A DNA stretch of 16,825 nucleotides, taken from the NCBI GenBank assembly GCA_002352125.1, contig DEHU01000056.1:1-16825 (forward strand), read 5' to 3'. The translations under genes and the position numbers were made by a program. This DNA comes from Competibacteraceae bacterium UBA2792 (GTDB lineage Bacteria; Pseudomonadota; Gammaproteobacteria; Competibacterales; Competibacteraceae). Below, one piece after another: positions 6,622-14,602 of the stretch. The notes under the pieces were generated by a model. It saw nothing but the letters and a program-made list of their open reading frames with translations, ran no database searches and was not told the DNA's origin. Position 1 is the stretch's first letter. Every line of letters starts with the position of its first letter.

Positions 6622-8847
6622 TCACAAATCTTCGCCTGCCGGCGGCGATGACGCCGACAGGCACTCTACCAATCGTCGAACGCCCGGATAATCCGGTTTG
6701 CCGGATCCCAGCAGCGGAATTTCGCGCACGATCAATACCTGCCGGGGAATGTAGAGCTCGCTCAATCCTTCGCGATGGGCCGCCGCGACCAGTTCGCTGC
6801 GGGCGGCATCTTGGCGAGTGGTCAGCAAGACGATGCTTTCGCCCTTGACCGGGTCCGGCAGGTTGAACGCCACATGTTGATCTTCCGGCCAGCGGTCGGC
6901 GGCGAGTCGCTCGACCGTGGCCAACGAGATCATCTCGCCGCCCAACTTGGCGAAACGCTTGGCCCGGCCGAGGATAATGACGAACCCGTCGGCGTCGATG
7001 CGAACGATGTCGCCAGTATCGTACCAGCCCGGTCCCCGGTCGGTCTGCGGTGGCCTCGGCCGGTCGGGCTGGCCCGGCAACAGATAGCCCGCCATCACGT
7101 TCGCCCCCCGCACGCACAGCAACCCACCATCGGCGATCCCCGCTATGGGCTCCAGGTAATGGTCGATGCCCGGCACCAGCTTGCCGACCGTGCCGCCGCG
7201 ATGGTGGCGACGGCTGTTGGTGGCCAGCACTGGGCTGGCTTCGGTCAGGCCGTAGCCCTCGCTGATACGGATACCGAACTTCTCCATCCACAGCCGGCGG
7301 GTTTCCTCGCGCAAGGGTTCCGCGCCCATCACCACCAGCCGCACATTGAAGAAGTCGTAAGAGTCGGCGTGCCGGCCGTAACCCATCAGAAAGGTGTTGG
7401 TGCCAAACAGCACCGTGACGCGGCGTTCGTAGGCCAATTCCGGAATGATGTGGTAATGCAGCGGCGACGGGTAGAGCAACACGCGGGTTCCGAGCAGCAA
7501 CGGCGTCAGGGTGGCGGTGGTCAAGCCAAAGGCATGAAACACCGGCAGGGCGTTCAGGATCGCATCGCAAGCGGTGATGTCGAGCATGGCGCGCGCTTGG
7601 GCGACATTGGCCAGCAGATTGCGATGGGTCAACACCACGCCCTTCGGCTCCCGCTCGGAGCCGGAGGTGAATAAAATCACCGCCGGATCGTCGGCGCGTA
7701 CCGGTCCAGCCATCCGACGAAAACTCCACGCCGGTAGCAACGCCCGCACCAGTCCCCACAGCCGGACGGACAGCGTGGCCCGTGGCTTTAAGTCTTCGAG
7801 AAACAGCACCGTGACCTGCTCGCTCAAAGCAGCGACTTGCGCGTCCAGATTGGCGGTGGCAATAAAAACCCGCGAGGTGAGTACCGTCCGCACTTGGGCA
7901 GTGTGGCAGGCGCCGAGCAATTCGTTGCTGCCAGCGCTGAAATTGAGAATAACCGGAACCCGTCCGCGCAGGTGCAGGGCCAGAATGGCGATGACTGCGG
8001 CGGCACTGTTCGGCAGCAACAGACCCACCCTCATCCCTGGCCTCCCGGCACTCACCCCCAACCCCTCTCCCACTGGACGAGGGGGGCGTTCGAGCAGATC
8101 GGCCAGAGCGAAGGCGCGGGCGAACAGCGCCCGCCAGCCGAGCCGCTGTTCCTGAGCGTCTTCCAGAATCACGCGACTGCCGCCGTGCCGTTCCCAGGTT
8201 TCCAGCATCGCCGATGCCAACGGCTGGTCGATGTTCATCCCCGCGTAGGCCAATTCGACCATCAGGTCATCCAGTTGCCGGCCAAGCTGGCGGCGGCGGG
8301 CGCGACCGTTGCCGGCGGTGGCGACCAGCCGGCGCGGCGGCAGCATGGTGAGGCGAATGCGCGGCAACAACCGGCGACGGACTATGCCGCCCAGCCGGGA
8401 CAACAGACTGTATTGGGCGCCCTCGATGTACACCGGCAACAGCGCGGCGCCAGCCTTATCAGCGGCCAGCGCCGGGCCTTCGTAGATTTTCATCAGCGCC
8501 CCGGTCACGCTGATCCGGCCCTCGGGAAAGACCGCCACCCGCTCGCCAGCCTTGAGATGCTGGATCAATGTTTTCAGATAGTGCGAATTGGTCGGGTCGA
8601 TGCTGACGTGGCGGGTGACAGCGATGAACGGCTTGACCCACCAGTGCCGGGCCATGTGGGTGTTGATCACGAAAATCGGCATGTCCGGCAGAAACGCCGC
8701 CAGCAGCGCCCCATCCAGGTAGGAAACATGGTTGGCGACGACCAACAACCGGGGTTCATCGTGCGGGTAATGCTCCCAGCCGCGCAGTTCCACCCGGAAC
8801 AGCCGCCGGAGCAGGCCGCGCGCCAGCCGTTGCAGGACGTGGCGCAT
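6622..8847 (-). CDS. aas: Bifunctional acylglycerophosphoethanolamine acyltransferase / acyl-ACP synthetase
   Basis: The 741-residue fusion should re-acylate lysophosphatidylethanolamine at the inner membrane using fatty acids activated on ACP. The N-terminal PlsC-type domain has the HX4D motif at His40-Asp45 (NHVSYLDG) and FPEGR at 108-112. The C-terminal adenylate-forming domain has the P-loop-like FTSGSEREPKG from about residue 394, GYGLTEASP, the YDTGD motif and the catalytic Lys717 in GSGKPD. E. coli Aas is 719 residues. About 17 extra residues (255-272) lie at the domain junction, just before the conserved RVGLLLPNS strand, and are encoded by a dispersed palindromic repeat. The ATG at 8847 lies 3 bp after the prfC stop, so the two form an operon. 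An APE-cluster ligase is a less likely alternative, because domain order and motifs fit Aas. Confidence 0.88.
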   Translation of the reverse strand: MRHVLQRLARGLLRRLFRVELRGWEHYPHDEPRLLVVANHVSYLDGALLAAFLPDMPIFVINTHMARHWWVKPFIAVTRHVSIDPTNSHYLKTLIQHLKAGERVAVFPEGRISVTGALMKIYEGPALAADKAGAALLPVYIEGAQYSLLSRLGGIVRRRLLPRIRLTMLPPRRLVATAGNGRARRRQLGRQLDDLMVELAYAGMNIDQPLASAMLETWERHGGSRVILEDAQEQRLGWRALFARAFALADLLERPPRPVGEGLGVSAGRPGMRVGLLLPNSAAAVIAILALHLRGRVPVILNFSAGSNELLGACHTAQVRTVLTSRVFIATANLDAQVAALSEQVTVLFLEDLKPRATLSVRLWGLVRALLPAWSFRRMAGPVRADDPAVILFTSGSEREPKGVVLTHRNLLANVAQARAMLDITACDAILNALPVFHAFGLTTATLTPLLLGTRVLLYPSPLHYHIIPELAYERRVTVLFGTNTFLMGYGRHADSYDFFNVRLVVMGAEPLREETRRLWMEKFGIRISEGYGLTEASPVLATNSRRHHRGGTVGKLVPGIDHYLEPIAGIADGGLLCVRGANVMAGYLLPGQPDRPRPPQTDRGPGWYDTGDIVRIDADGFVIILGRAKRFAKLGGEMISLATVERLAADRWPEDQHVAFNLPDPVKGESIVLLTTRQDAARSELVAAAHREGLSELYIPRQVLIVREIPLLGSGKPDYPGVRRLVECLSASSPPAGEDL
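8027..8087. repeat. Dispersed palindromic repeat (CTCACCCCCAACCCCTCTCCC type) inserted in aas
   Basis: The core at 8051-8087 reads CTCACCCCCAACCCCTCTCC, then CACTGGAC, then GAGGGGGGCG. The arms CCCCTC (8063-8068) and GAGGGG (8079-8084) are perfectly complementary. This is the familiar GGGAGAGGGGTTGGGGGTGAG repeat found mostly between genes in several gammaproteobacteria (recalled, not searched). A flanking CCCTCATCCCTGG at 8029-8041 looks like more of the same element. It is read through in frame in aas as residues about 255-272, rich in Pro, Arg and Gly. Confidence 0.7.
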
Positions 8848-8850
8848 GAT

Positions 8851-10443
8851 TTAGTGCAAGCCGTGTTCGCGGGTGGCGGCGAAACGCACCTCCGGCCAGC
8901 GTTCTTGAGTCAGTTGCAGGTTGACCCGGCTCGGGGCGATGTAGACCAGTTCGCCGTGGTGGTCGAGCGCCAGGTTGTCGCGCAGTTTGTTCTTGAAGTC
9001 CTCGAAACGCTTGGCGTCGGCGCAGCTCACCCAACGGGCGGTGGTGACGTTGACGTTCTCGAAGCCGCATTCGACCCCGTATTCACCGCGTAACCGAAAC
9101 GCGGCCACGTCGAATTGCAGCACACCGACCGCGCCCAGAATCAGGTCGTTGCTGTTGAGCGGACGAAACAGTTGCGTCGCGCCCTCTTCGCACAGTTGCT
9201 CCAACCCCTTTTGCAAGGCCTTCATTTTCAGCGGATCGCGCAAGCGAGCGCGGCGGAATAGCTCCGGAGCGAAGTCCGGCACGCCGGTAAAACGCAGATC
9301 CTCGCCTTGCGTGAGGGTATCGCCGATGCGGATGGTGCCGTGGTTGTGCAAGCCGATGATGTCGCCAGGATAGGCGGCCTCGACGTGCTCGCGCTCGGCC
9401 GCCATGAAGGTCAGCGCATCGGCGATTTTGATGTCGCGGCCCAAGCGGACATGGCGGGCCTTCATGCCGGGCTGATAGCTGCCGGAACAAACGCGCAGGA
9501 AAGCGATCCGGTCGCGGTGTTGCGGGTCCATGTTCGCCTGAATCTTGAACACGAAGCCGGTGAACGCTTCCTCTCCGGGTGCGACCTCGCGGGTGGCAGT
9601 GGCGCACGACCGGGGCGATGGAGCGTTTTCGACGAAACCGTCCAGCATTTCCTGTACGCCGAAGTTGGTCAGCGCCGAACCGAAATACACCGGGGTCAAG
9701 CGTCCCGCCAAGTATTCCTCCAGGTCGAAGGCATGGCTGGCACCGCGCACCAGTTCGATTTCGTCGCGTAGATCGCGCGCCCGATCCGCGCCCAATGCTT
9801 GATCCACTTCCGGGTTGCTCAAACTCTGGATGGTGCGGCCGGTGTTGATGCGGCCGTCGCGGGAAGGATCGTAAAGGTGGATGAAATCCTGATCGAGGTG
9901 GTAGACGCCTTTCAGCTCCCGGCCCATGCCGATGGGCCAGGTGATCGGCGCGCAGCGGATTTTGAGGATCTCCTCCACTTCGTCCAACAGTTCGATGGGT
10001 TCGCGGCCGTCGCGATCCAGCTTGTTGATGAAGGTAAAGATCGGCGTATCGCGCAGCCGGCAAACCTCCATCAACTTGATGGTGCGCTCTTCGACGCCGC
10101 GAGCGCAGTCGATCACCATCAACGCCGAATCTACGGCAGTCAGGGTACGGTAGGTATCCTCGGAAAAATCCTCGTGGCCGGGCGTGTCGAGCAGGTTGAT
10201 GATGCGGTCGCGATAGGGAAACTGCATGACCGAGGACGTGACCGAAATGCCGCGTTGCTGCTCCAGCTCCATCCAGTCGCTGGTCGCGTGGCGAGCGGCC
10301 TTGCGGCCCTTGACCGTGCCAGCGAGCTGGATCGCACCGCCGAACAGCAACAGCTTTTCGGTCAGGGTCGTCTTGCCGGCATCGGGATGGGAGATGATGG
10401 CGAAGGTGCGCCGCCGGTTGAGTTCGTCGAGGAAGGTGGTCAT
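8851..10443 (-). CDS. prfC: Peptide chain release factor 3 (RF3)
   Basis: This 530-residue translational GTPase recycles RF1/RF2 from the ribosome after peptide release. The G1 motif HPDAGKTT is at residues 19-26, the switch II motif DTPGHEDF at 86-93 and the G4 motif NKLD at 140-143. The N-terminal [19 protein letters not shown] and the GIS(V)TSS switch I region (65-71) are characteristic of RF3 rather than EF-G. E. coli RF3 is 529 residues, so the gene is full length. ATG 10443 is the first start giving the conserved N-terminus; the Shine-Dalgarno sequence is weak. aas follows 3 bp downstream. High and even GC compared with the gene upstream suggests this is core genome flanking an accessory block. 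Confidence 0.97.
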   Translation of the reverse strand: MTTFLDELNRRRTFAIISHPDAGKTTLTEKLLLFGGAIQLAGTVKGRKAARHATSDWMELEQQRGISVTSSVMQFPYRDRIINLLDTPGHEDFSEDTYRTLTAVDSALMVIDCARGVEERTIKLMEVCRLRDTPIFTFINKLDRDGREPIELLDEVEEILKIRCAPITWPIGMGRELKGVYHLDQDFIHLYDPSRDGRINTGRTIQSLSNPEVDQALGADRARDLRDEIELVRGASHAFDLEEYLAGRLTPVYFGSALTNFGVQEMLDGFVENAPSPRSCATATREVAPGEEAFTGFVFKIQANMDPQHRDRIAFLRVCSGSYQPGMKARHVRLGRDIKIADALTFMAAEREHVEAAYPGDIIGLHNHGTIRIGDTLTQGEDLRFTGVPDFAPELFRRARLRDPLKMKALQKGLEQLCEEGATQLFRPLNSNDLILGAVGVLQFDVAAFRLRGEYGVECGFENVNVTTARWVSCADAKRFEDFKNKLRDNLALDHHGELVYIAPSRVNLQLTQERWPEVRFAATREHGLH

Positions 10444-10573
10444 CGGGAAATCGAATTGAGCCGAAAGAGGAAAATTATCCGCATCTTACCCGAAGTTGCC
10501 GGCGCTGGGTCGCGTTTGAGAGGCGCCGTGAACGTCGGTTGTTCCGGAAAGAAATGGGTGCGGAACAAATTGG
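10444..10573. other. Intergenic region upstream of prfC
   Basis: The 130 bp between the end of the SAM-methyltransferase gene and prfC must hold the prfC promoter if prfC is not read from the accessory operon. On the - strand there is a GATAAT (10479-10474) that could serve as a -10 box, but no convincing -35 lies 16-18 bp before it. No hairpin followed by a T-run is seen that would terminate the upstream genes. The composition change from AT-richer to GC-rich occurs across this gap. Confidence 0.35.
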
Positions 10574-11707
10574 TCAAGCTGCTGCGGTTTCGATCAGGAA
10601 CATGGCTTGGAGGTAGGGTTGGATGGCGCCCCATCGGGCGGGTTCCATGTTCGATTTCCAGACCGGACGTTTGAATTTAGAAAGCAGGCGATTGGCCTCG
10701 AGGTCGATGAGTGGGTTTTGAAATCCCAGTTTTGGCCCCGGTTTCAGCGTCTTGAACGGCAGGAGGGGAAGGGAATTTTTTATCGCTGGATTCAATGAAA
10801 TGACGGTATCTTCAATTTGCTTGCGGCGATTCCATGCAAGGCGGATTTCGGAATCTTCCATTCGACCAGCAAACAGGATGAAGTTCGTCGATAGTTCATT
10901 AGCAAGCTCTAAACTTCTAAGTCTCGCGATTTCCTGTCCAGTGTCGGACAGTGCGCCGGGATGAGCAAAAAGGATCGGTTCAAGCCCTGCTTCGCCGAGA
11001 GTTTTCAGCAGTTCGTCGATCTTGTAGGTTTTTGCATAGGGGTGCAGAAACATATCCGCAAGACCCCAATCGAAACTGGCCTCATAGCTCGATTCGATAC
11101 AGCCCTTAAAACGGCTGTGGTCGTCTGCCTTGCGGTAGAGACGCTTGATGGTTTTAATCTCATCGATATGGAGCAACCTCATAGCGGTTCTGGCTGCCTG
11201 AATGGACTTCCTTGCACCCGTGCTGTAAACCATGATTCTAATGATCGCGCCTTCCTTCAAAAGAGAATGAATTGCTTGCAAGGCCGGGATAACGTCTGGA
11301 ATATGATGTAGGACACCGTAACAGTCGATAAAGTGAAAGCGATTTCTACCTAAGATGGTTTTTGCATTGATGAGGTCGCCTTCAATAAATTCCACGTTAA
11401 AGCAAAGATGAAACAGGGTATGCAATCTTGCCCGGTCAAGGTTGGCTTTTGAAAGATCCAGCGCCGTTATTCTGGCTTTCCTATTGGCAACGGCGGTGGG
11501 ATAGGGCGAGAAACTGCCACTGCCAGCAAGAAGAATCCTGCCGTCCGTTGGTGCCAATCTTGTCCCGTTGAAGCGCGCCCAGAGCGATTCGAGATTGAGA
11601 GCATAGGTATCGCATTCTCTAACCGATGTCAGCAGCGGAAATCGTGGATATACGTATTTTTCGTAGTGCGCCTTGACGGCTTGGCGAATGGCTGAGAGCT
11701 TGTCCAT
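10574..11707 (-). CDS. Class I SAM-dependent methyltransferase of unknown substrate
   Basis: From the ATG at 11707 the protein has 377 residues. A lead-in KAHYEKYVYPRFP (12-24) resembles the 'YEEnPYPRW' stretch found before the Rossmann domain in one group of class I methyltransferases. Motif I is LLAGSGSFSPYP (59-70), the acidic ribose-binding residue is Asp84 (ALDLS), motif III ends EGDL near 109-112, and the post-motif FIDCYGVLHHIPD (126-138) matches the UbiE-like type. There is no DNA-methyltransferase target motif (no DPPY/NPPY). A longer in-frame start at 11809 would overlap the glycosylase gene by about 77 bp and adds an unlikely Arg-rich leader, so the shorter start, 25 bp after the glycosylase stop, is preferred despite a weak Shine-Dalgarno. 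GC is lower than in prfC. Substrate unknown; it may be an extra component of the restriction locus or a passenger. Confidence 0.75.
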   Translation of the reverse strand: MDKLSAIRQAVKAHYEKYVYPRFPLLTSVRECDTYALNLESLWARFNGTRLAPTDGRILLAGSGSFSPYPTAVANRKARITALDLSKANLDRARLHTLFHLCFNVEFIEGDLINAKTILGRNRFHFIDCYGVLHHIPDVIPALQAIHSLLKEGAIIRIMVYSTGARKSIQAARTAMRLLHIDEIKTIKRLYRKADDHSRFKGCIESSYEASFDWGLADMFLHPYAKTYKIDELLKTLGEAGLEPILFAHPGALSDTGQEIARLRSLELANELSTNFILFAGRMEDSEIRLAWNRRKQIEDTVISLNPAIKNSLPLLPFKTLKPGPKLGFQNPLIDLEANRLLSKFKRPVWKSNMEPARWGAIQPYLQAMFLIETAAA

Positions 11708-11732
11708 GTCGATGGCGGCTTGGCGATGGATT

Positions 11733-12461
11733 TCAGTCCCCGTTCGGGGAAATTGCTGCTCGACGCGCCGCGCGGGTATTCGCGCCGATTCGCGGACACC
11801 ACAGATCAATTGGACAAGCGGCGCAGTTCGGCTTGCGCGCCGTACAGATTTCGCGGCCGAGCGAAATCAGATTGACGTGCAGGGAGAAGCGTAATTCAGG
11901 CGGAATCCTGGCTTGCAGGCGGTCGGCGTCGCGCGGTGCGCAGTGGCCGCCCTTTTGGGTGCGGCGCACCCAGCCCAACCGGCGGGCGACTCGCCAGCAA
12001 TGCGTGTCTACTGGGAAAACCTGTCTGCCGAGCGCGTACATCAACACGCAACGCGCCACTTTCTTGCCGACGTTGGGCAACGCGGTCAGGAACGCTTCGG
12101 CGTCGCGGTCGCTCATGTTCCGCAGCGGCTCCAGAGTCGGAGCACCAAAGCGGGCGGTGATAGCGTCGAGCAGCGCCCGGATGGACTTGGATTTTTTACC
12201 GGACAACCCACCGGCAGCGATGGGTTTGGCGATGTATTCCGCCGATGCCTCCGCCAGATCGCGCGGAGTCGGAAATGCTTCCTTGAGCTTGTCGAACGTG
12301 ACGCGATAGCTGGATTCGGCGGTCTTGGTGCTGCAAATGATGAACAACAATTCGTCCAACGGCTCCGTCAGGTTGTAATGGTCGAAGTCGGCGTAACGCG
12401 CCGCGAGCGCGGCAGCGACTTCGCGAACGGTTGCCGGATATCGGGATCGGGGGAGATTCAC
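11733..12461 (-). CDS. Endonuclease III-family DNA glycosylase (HhH-GPD, 4Fe-4S) linked to a restriction-modification operon
   Basis: From the GTG at 12461 the protein has 242 residues. The helix-hairpin-helix LPNVGKKVARCVL (128-140) includes Lys134, aligned with the catalytic Lys120 of E. coli Nth, and VDTH carries Asp152, aligned with Asp138. Cys206-X6-Cys213-X2-Cys216-X5-Cys222 is the exact spacing of the Nth 4Fe-4S loop. A bifunctional glycosylase/AP lyase is therefore expected. The DNA-intercalating LSAQ motif of Nth is replaced by CSTKT (43-47), so it is not an ordinary Nth. A longer open frame to 12665 only shadows the nuclease gene; GTG 12461 falls 2 nt after that gene's TAG, which suggests coupling. 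Beside a C5 methyltransferase it may excise T (or U) from T:G mismatches produced by methylcytosine deamination, as Mig does. A generic nth is the alternative. Confidence 0.82.
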   Translation of the reverse strand: MNLPRSRYPATVREVAAALAARYADFDHYNLTEPLDELLFIICSTKTAESSYRVTFDKLKEAFPTPRDLAEASAEYIAKPIAAGGLSGKKSKSIRALLDAITARFGAPTLEPLRNMSDRDAEAFLTALPNVGKKVARCVLMYALGRQVFPVDTHCWRVARRLGWVRRTQKGGHCAPRDADRLQARIPPELRFSLHVNLISLGREICTARKPNCAACPIDLWCPRIGANTRAARRAAISPNGD

Positions 12462-12463
12462 GG

Positions 12464-13270
12464 CTACGGTTTGGCCCGGATTCCATAGGAGCGCAAATCG
12501 TCGGGCGATATTTCGGCAGCCGGTACGAGCCGGTAGTGGCGCTCTTCCACGATCTTGAGTTCGGCATCTTCGACCGCCAATTCGAATAGGGCAATGCGCG
12601 TTTCCGACATGAATTGCGCGGAAATCGGACGGCAAATCAAGGTCGGAAACTTGGCTCTGCAACAAGCGATGTCTTGCTGGGTCTGGATCGCGCCATGCTG
12701 GTCGCTTCCACCCTTGGCCTGCACCGGAATGACGAATTGGCGTCCATATCGGTCGATTCCTACATAGATTTCATCGACTTCGATTTGTCCGATACCCGCG
12801 ACGGTCGTGCGCAAATGATTTTGCAGAGAGTAAGCGGCCATCCCGAGAAAAATATCGATCAAGCGATTGTAACGGACTTTCGCGAGCAGGGCTTGTTCGT
12901 CGGACTGCGCGTAGGCGGTGATGATTTCTGGTGTGGCGTCGGGAATTTTGAGAGTTACCAGATCGTCTCGGGGAGCGATGCGGTTGACCTTGGCTTGTCG
13001 GAATCGATATCGAGACCTACCTGCCCCTTCGATGATCCATTCGAGACCTTGGTCCGCCGTTGCCCGAATAGAGTTGGGTAAATCTTTCCGGTAGCGAAAT
13101 GTGTAAGGAAGATCTCCAAGATTTTTTGGAAGTTTGATCGCGAGTTGTTCGGCGATTCGTTCAAACTCTTCGCGGGTGAATTCAAATTCCTTGCACCCAG
13201 GAACAAAGTGTTCGGAAAAAACATGGTCAATTATCGCGTTATAGCGATTGAATCCGGATTTTTTAACCAC
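12464..13270 (-). CDS. Putative type II restriction endonuclease (PD-(D/E)XK-like)
   Basis: This 268-residue protein has no recognised family by eye but shows a likely nuclease core: QIEVDEIYVG (162-171) followed by the hydrophobic strand FVIPVQAKGG (179-188). Asp166 or Glu167, with Gln184-Ala-Lys186 18-20 residues later, would form a PD-(D/E)XK site in its QXK variant. Glu136-140-equivalent acidic positions upstream are not obvious. The GTG start overlaps the methyltransferase stop by 8 nt and has a good GGAG 7 nt upstream. Being tightly coupled between a C5 methyltransferase and a DNA glycosylase is the main argument that it is the restriction partner. It could also be an accessory protein of unknown role. 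The recognition sequence cannot be read from the protein. Confidence 0.6.
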   Translation of the reverse strand: MVKKSGFNRYNAIIDHVFSEHFVPGCKEFEFTREEFERIAEQLAIKLPKNLGDLPYTFRYRKDLPNSIRATADQGLEWIIEGAGRSRYRFRQAKVNRIAPRDDLVTLKIPDATPEIITAYAQSDEQALLAKVRYNRLIDIFLGMAAYSLQNHLRTTVAGIGQIEVDEIYVGIDRYGRQFVIPVQAKGGSDQHGAIQTQQDIACCRAKFPTLICRPISAQFMSETRIALFELAVEDAELKIVEERHYRLVPAAEISPDDLRSYGIRAKP

Positions 13271-14549
13271 TGGGCATCTCCATTTGCCGTTTCTTGGTTA
13301 GTTCGGGTCGCGTGATATTTCGAGTCCGCTGGGCGATGGTATTCACTGGTACATCGAAGTAGGCTGCTGCTTCGCTCATGTCGAACTTTAGCAAAATTTC
13401 GTTGCCACGCCCCAGTAAAAGCGGCTGCTCCAGCTTTTTCGGCATCAATCCGAGCACTTTTATAATTTCGCTTGCTACGGCGCGTCCAAGAAGCGGTGGA
13501 ACGCTGTTGCCGATCTCCCGGAAGCCGTGCCATTTAGTCGCGTGGAAACGGAACCAGTCGGGATAGGAATGCAGTCTTGCGGCTTCGCGTACCGTGATAA
13601 CCCGCGAAAATCGATAGTGGATGGGGCGCGGCGAGGTGAAAGCCCCGCGCGCACTGTCCGTGCCCGCACGCAAAGTGTTGCACAGTCCGTGCGGAGCGAG
13701 CCTGTAAAAGCGGCTGATCGGCTCCACCCTGCCGTGTGGCGTCGCAACGAATCGCCGGCGAGACTGTTCGGTGTGTTCGGTGCGCAAACTGGAGGTCAAC
13801 CGGTTGGCATCGAAAATTCGCGGATGGGAAAAATCGCCCGGATCGCGATCCAGACCCCTAAGACGTCGAGCGTAAGGATGAACGGTGTCAAAATCGACGG
13901 TGACCGAATCGGAAACGAGCAACTCTCGAAAACGGTCGGCATCCGGCAGGTCGTCGATAGCCTCGGCGACGGTTGTCCGACCGGTCGGAACTGGATATGC
14001 GGGTAACGGCAGCCCTCGTTTCGCGCCGATCAAGAACAGTCGATGACGATCCTGCGGAACGCAAAAGTCGGCGGCGTTTAACACCCGGTAGGGCAACAAC
14101 AAATCGTAACCGGTATCCCGAAACGCTTCGATCAGTTCGCGCAAGAACCGCTGTTGCGGGCCAACCGTCAACCCCTTGACGTTCTCGAAGACGAAATAGC
14201 GCGGCTGGAGTTCGCGGACGAGGCGGACGTAATGAAATACGAGCTGGTTTCGAGGATCGTCCAGCGCCCGCTTGCCGATCAGCGAAAATCCCTGACAGGG
14301 GGCGCCACCGAAGACCACATCGATATCCCGGTCGCCGATACCTGCTCGCTCGCGGATGGCGTCGCCGGTCAGATCGACGACGCTGGCGCAGATCACGGCC
14401 GAACCAGGGAAGTTGAACTCGTGAACCGCGCAGTGAATCGGGTCGATCTCGACCGCTGCCGCAACGTCGAAACCCGCCTGCTCGAATCCAAGCGACAAAC
14501 CGCCCGCACCTGCGAACAGGTCGATGCCGATGGGTCTTGGAACGGTCAT
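13263..14549 (-). CDS. DNA (cytosine-5-)-methyltransferase
   Basis: The 428-residue protein transfers a methyl group from SAM to cytosine C5 in DNA. Motif I is DLFAGAGGLSLGFEQAG (10-26), motif IV is GGAPCQGFS (81-89) with catalytic Cys85, motif VI is FENVKGL (121-127), motif VIII is QDRHRLFLIGA (166-176), the region from CNTLRAGTDSARGAFTSP (290-307) through HYRFSRVITVREAARLHSYP (311-330) holds the end of the target-recognition domain and motif IX, and motif X is IGNSVPPLLGRAVA (346-359). All key residues are intact. About 60 residues follow motif X, ending in an HTH-like segment (FDMSEAAAYFDVPVNTIAQ, near 389-407). ATG 14549 puts motif I at the usual distance; an ATG at 14603, overlapping the diguanylate cyclase stop as TGATG, is possible and would add 18 residues. 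The gene overlaps the nuclease by 8 nt. Target sequence unknown. Confidence 0.93.
   Translation of the reverse strand: MTVPRPIGIDLFAGAGGLSLGFEQAGFDVAAAVEIDPIHCAVHEFNFPGSAVICASVVDLTGDAIRERAGIGDRDIDVVFGGAPCQGFSLIGKRALDDPRNQLVFHYVRLVRELQPRYFVFENVKGLTVGPQQRFLRELIEAFRDTGYDLLLPYRVLNAADFCVPQDRHRLFLIGAKRGLPLPAYPVPTGRTTVAEAIDDLPDADRFRELLVSDSVTVDFDTVHPYARRLRGLDRDPGDFSHPRIFDANRLTSSLRTEHTEQSRRRFVATPHGRVEPISRFYRLAPHGLCNTLRAGTDSARGAFTSPRPIHYRFSRVITVREAARLHSYPDWFRFHATKWHGFREIGNSVPPLLGRAVASEIIKVLGLMPKKLEQPLLLGRGNEILLKFDMSEAAAYFDVPVNTIAQRTRNITRPELTKKRQMEMPSG
13277..13281 (-). promoter_or_regulatory. Shine-Dalgarno GGAGA for the endonuclease gene
   Basis: On the - strand GGAGA lies 6-7 nt before the GTG at 13270, inside the methyltransferase's last codons. 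It supports the non-ATG start and the 8-nt gene overlap. Confidence 0.65.
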
Positions 14550-14602
14550 GTGATTGGTTTCTTGAGCGTTGTAGCTGCGATTTTCGAGGTGACGACGGAA
14601 CA

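Noticed and set aside
10474-10479. GATAAT as a prfC -10 promoter box
   Set aside because: No acceptable -35 lies at the right distance, so it is mentioned under the intergenic region but not called as a promoter.
10501-10530. GGCGC...GCGCC inverted repeat as a terminator after the SAM methyltransferase gene
   Set aside because: The arms are only 5-6 bp around a long loop and no T-run follows on the - strand.
11708-11809. N-terminal extension of the SAM methyltransferase open frame
   Set aside because: It overlaps the end of the glycosylase gene and gives an Arg-rich leader unlike the family. ATG 11707 removes the overlap.
12462-12665. N-terminal extension of the glycosylase open frame
   Set aside because: These 68 codons overlap the nuclease gene in another frame, are Arg/Cys-rich and lack similarity to the HhH-GPD family. 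The GTG at 12461, 2 nt after the nuclease stop, is a better start.
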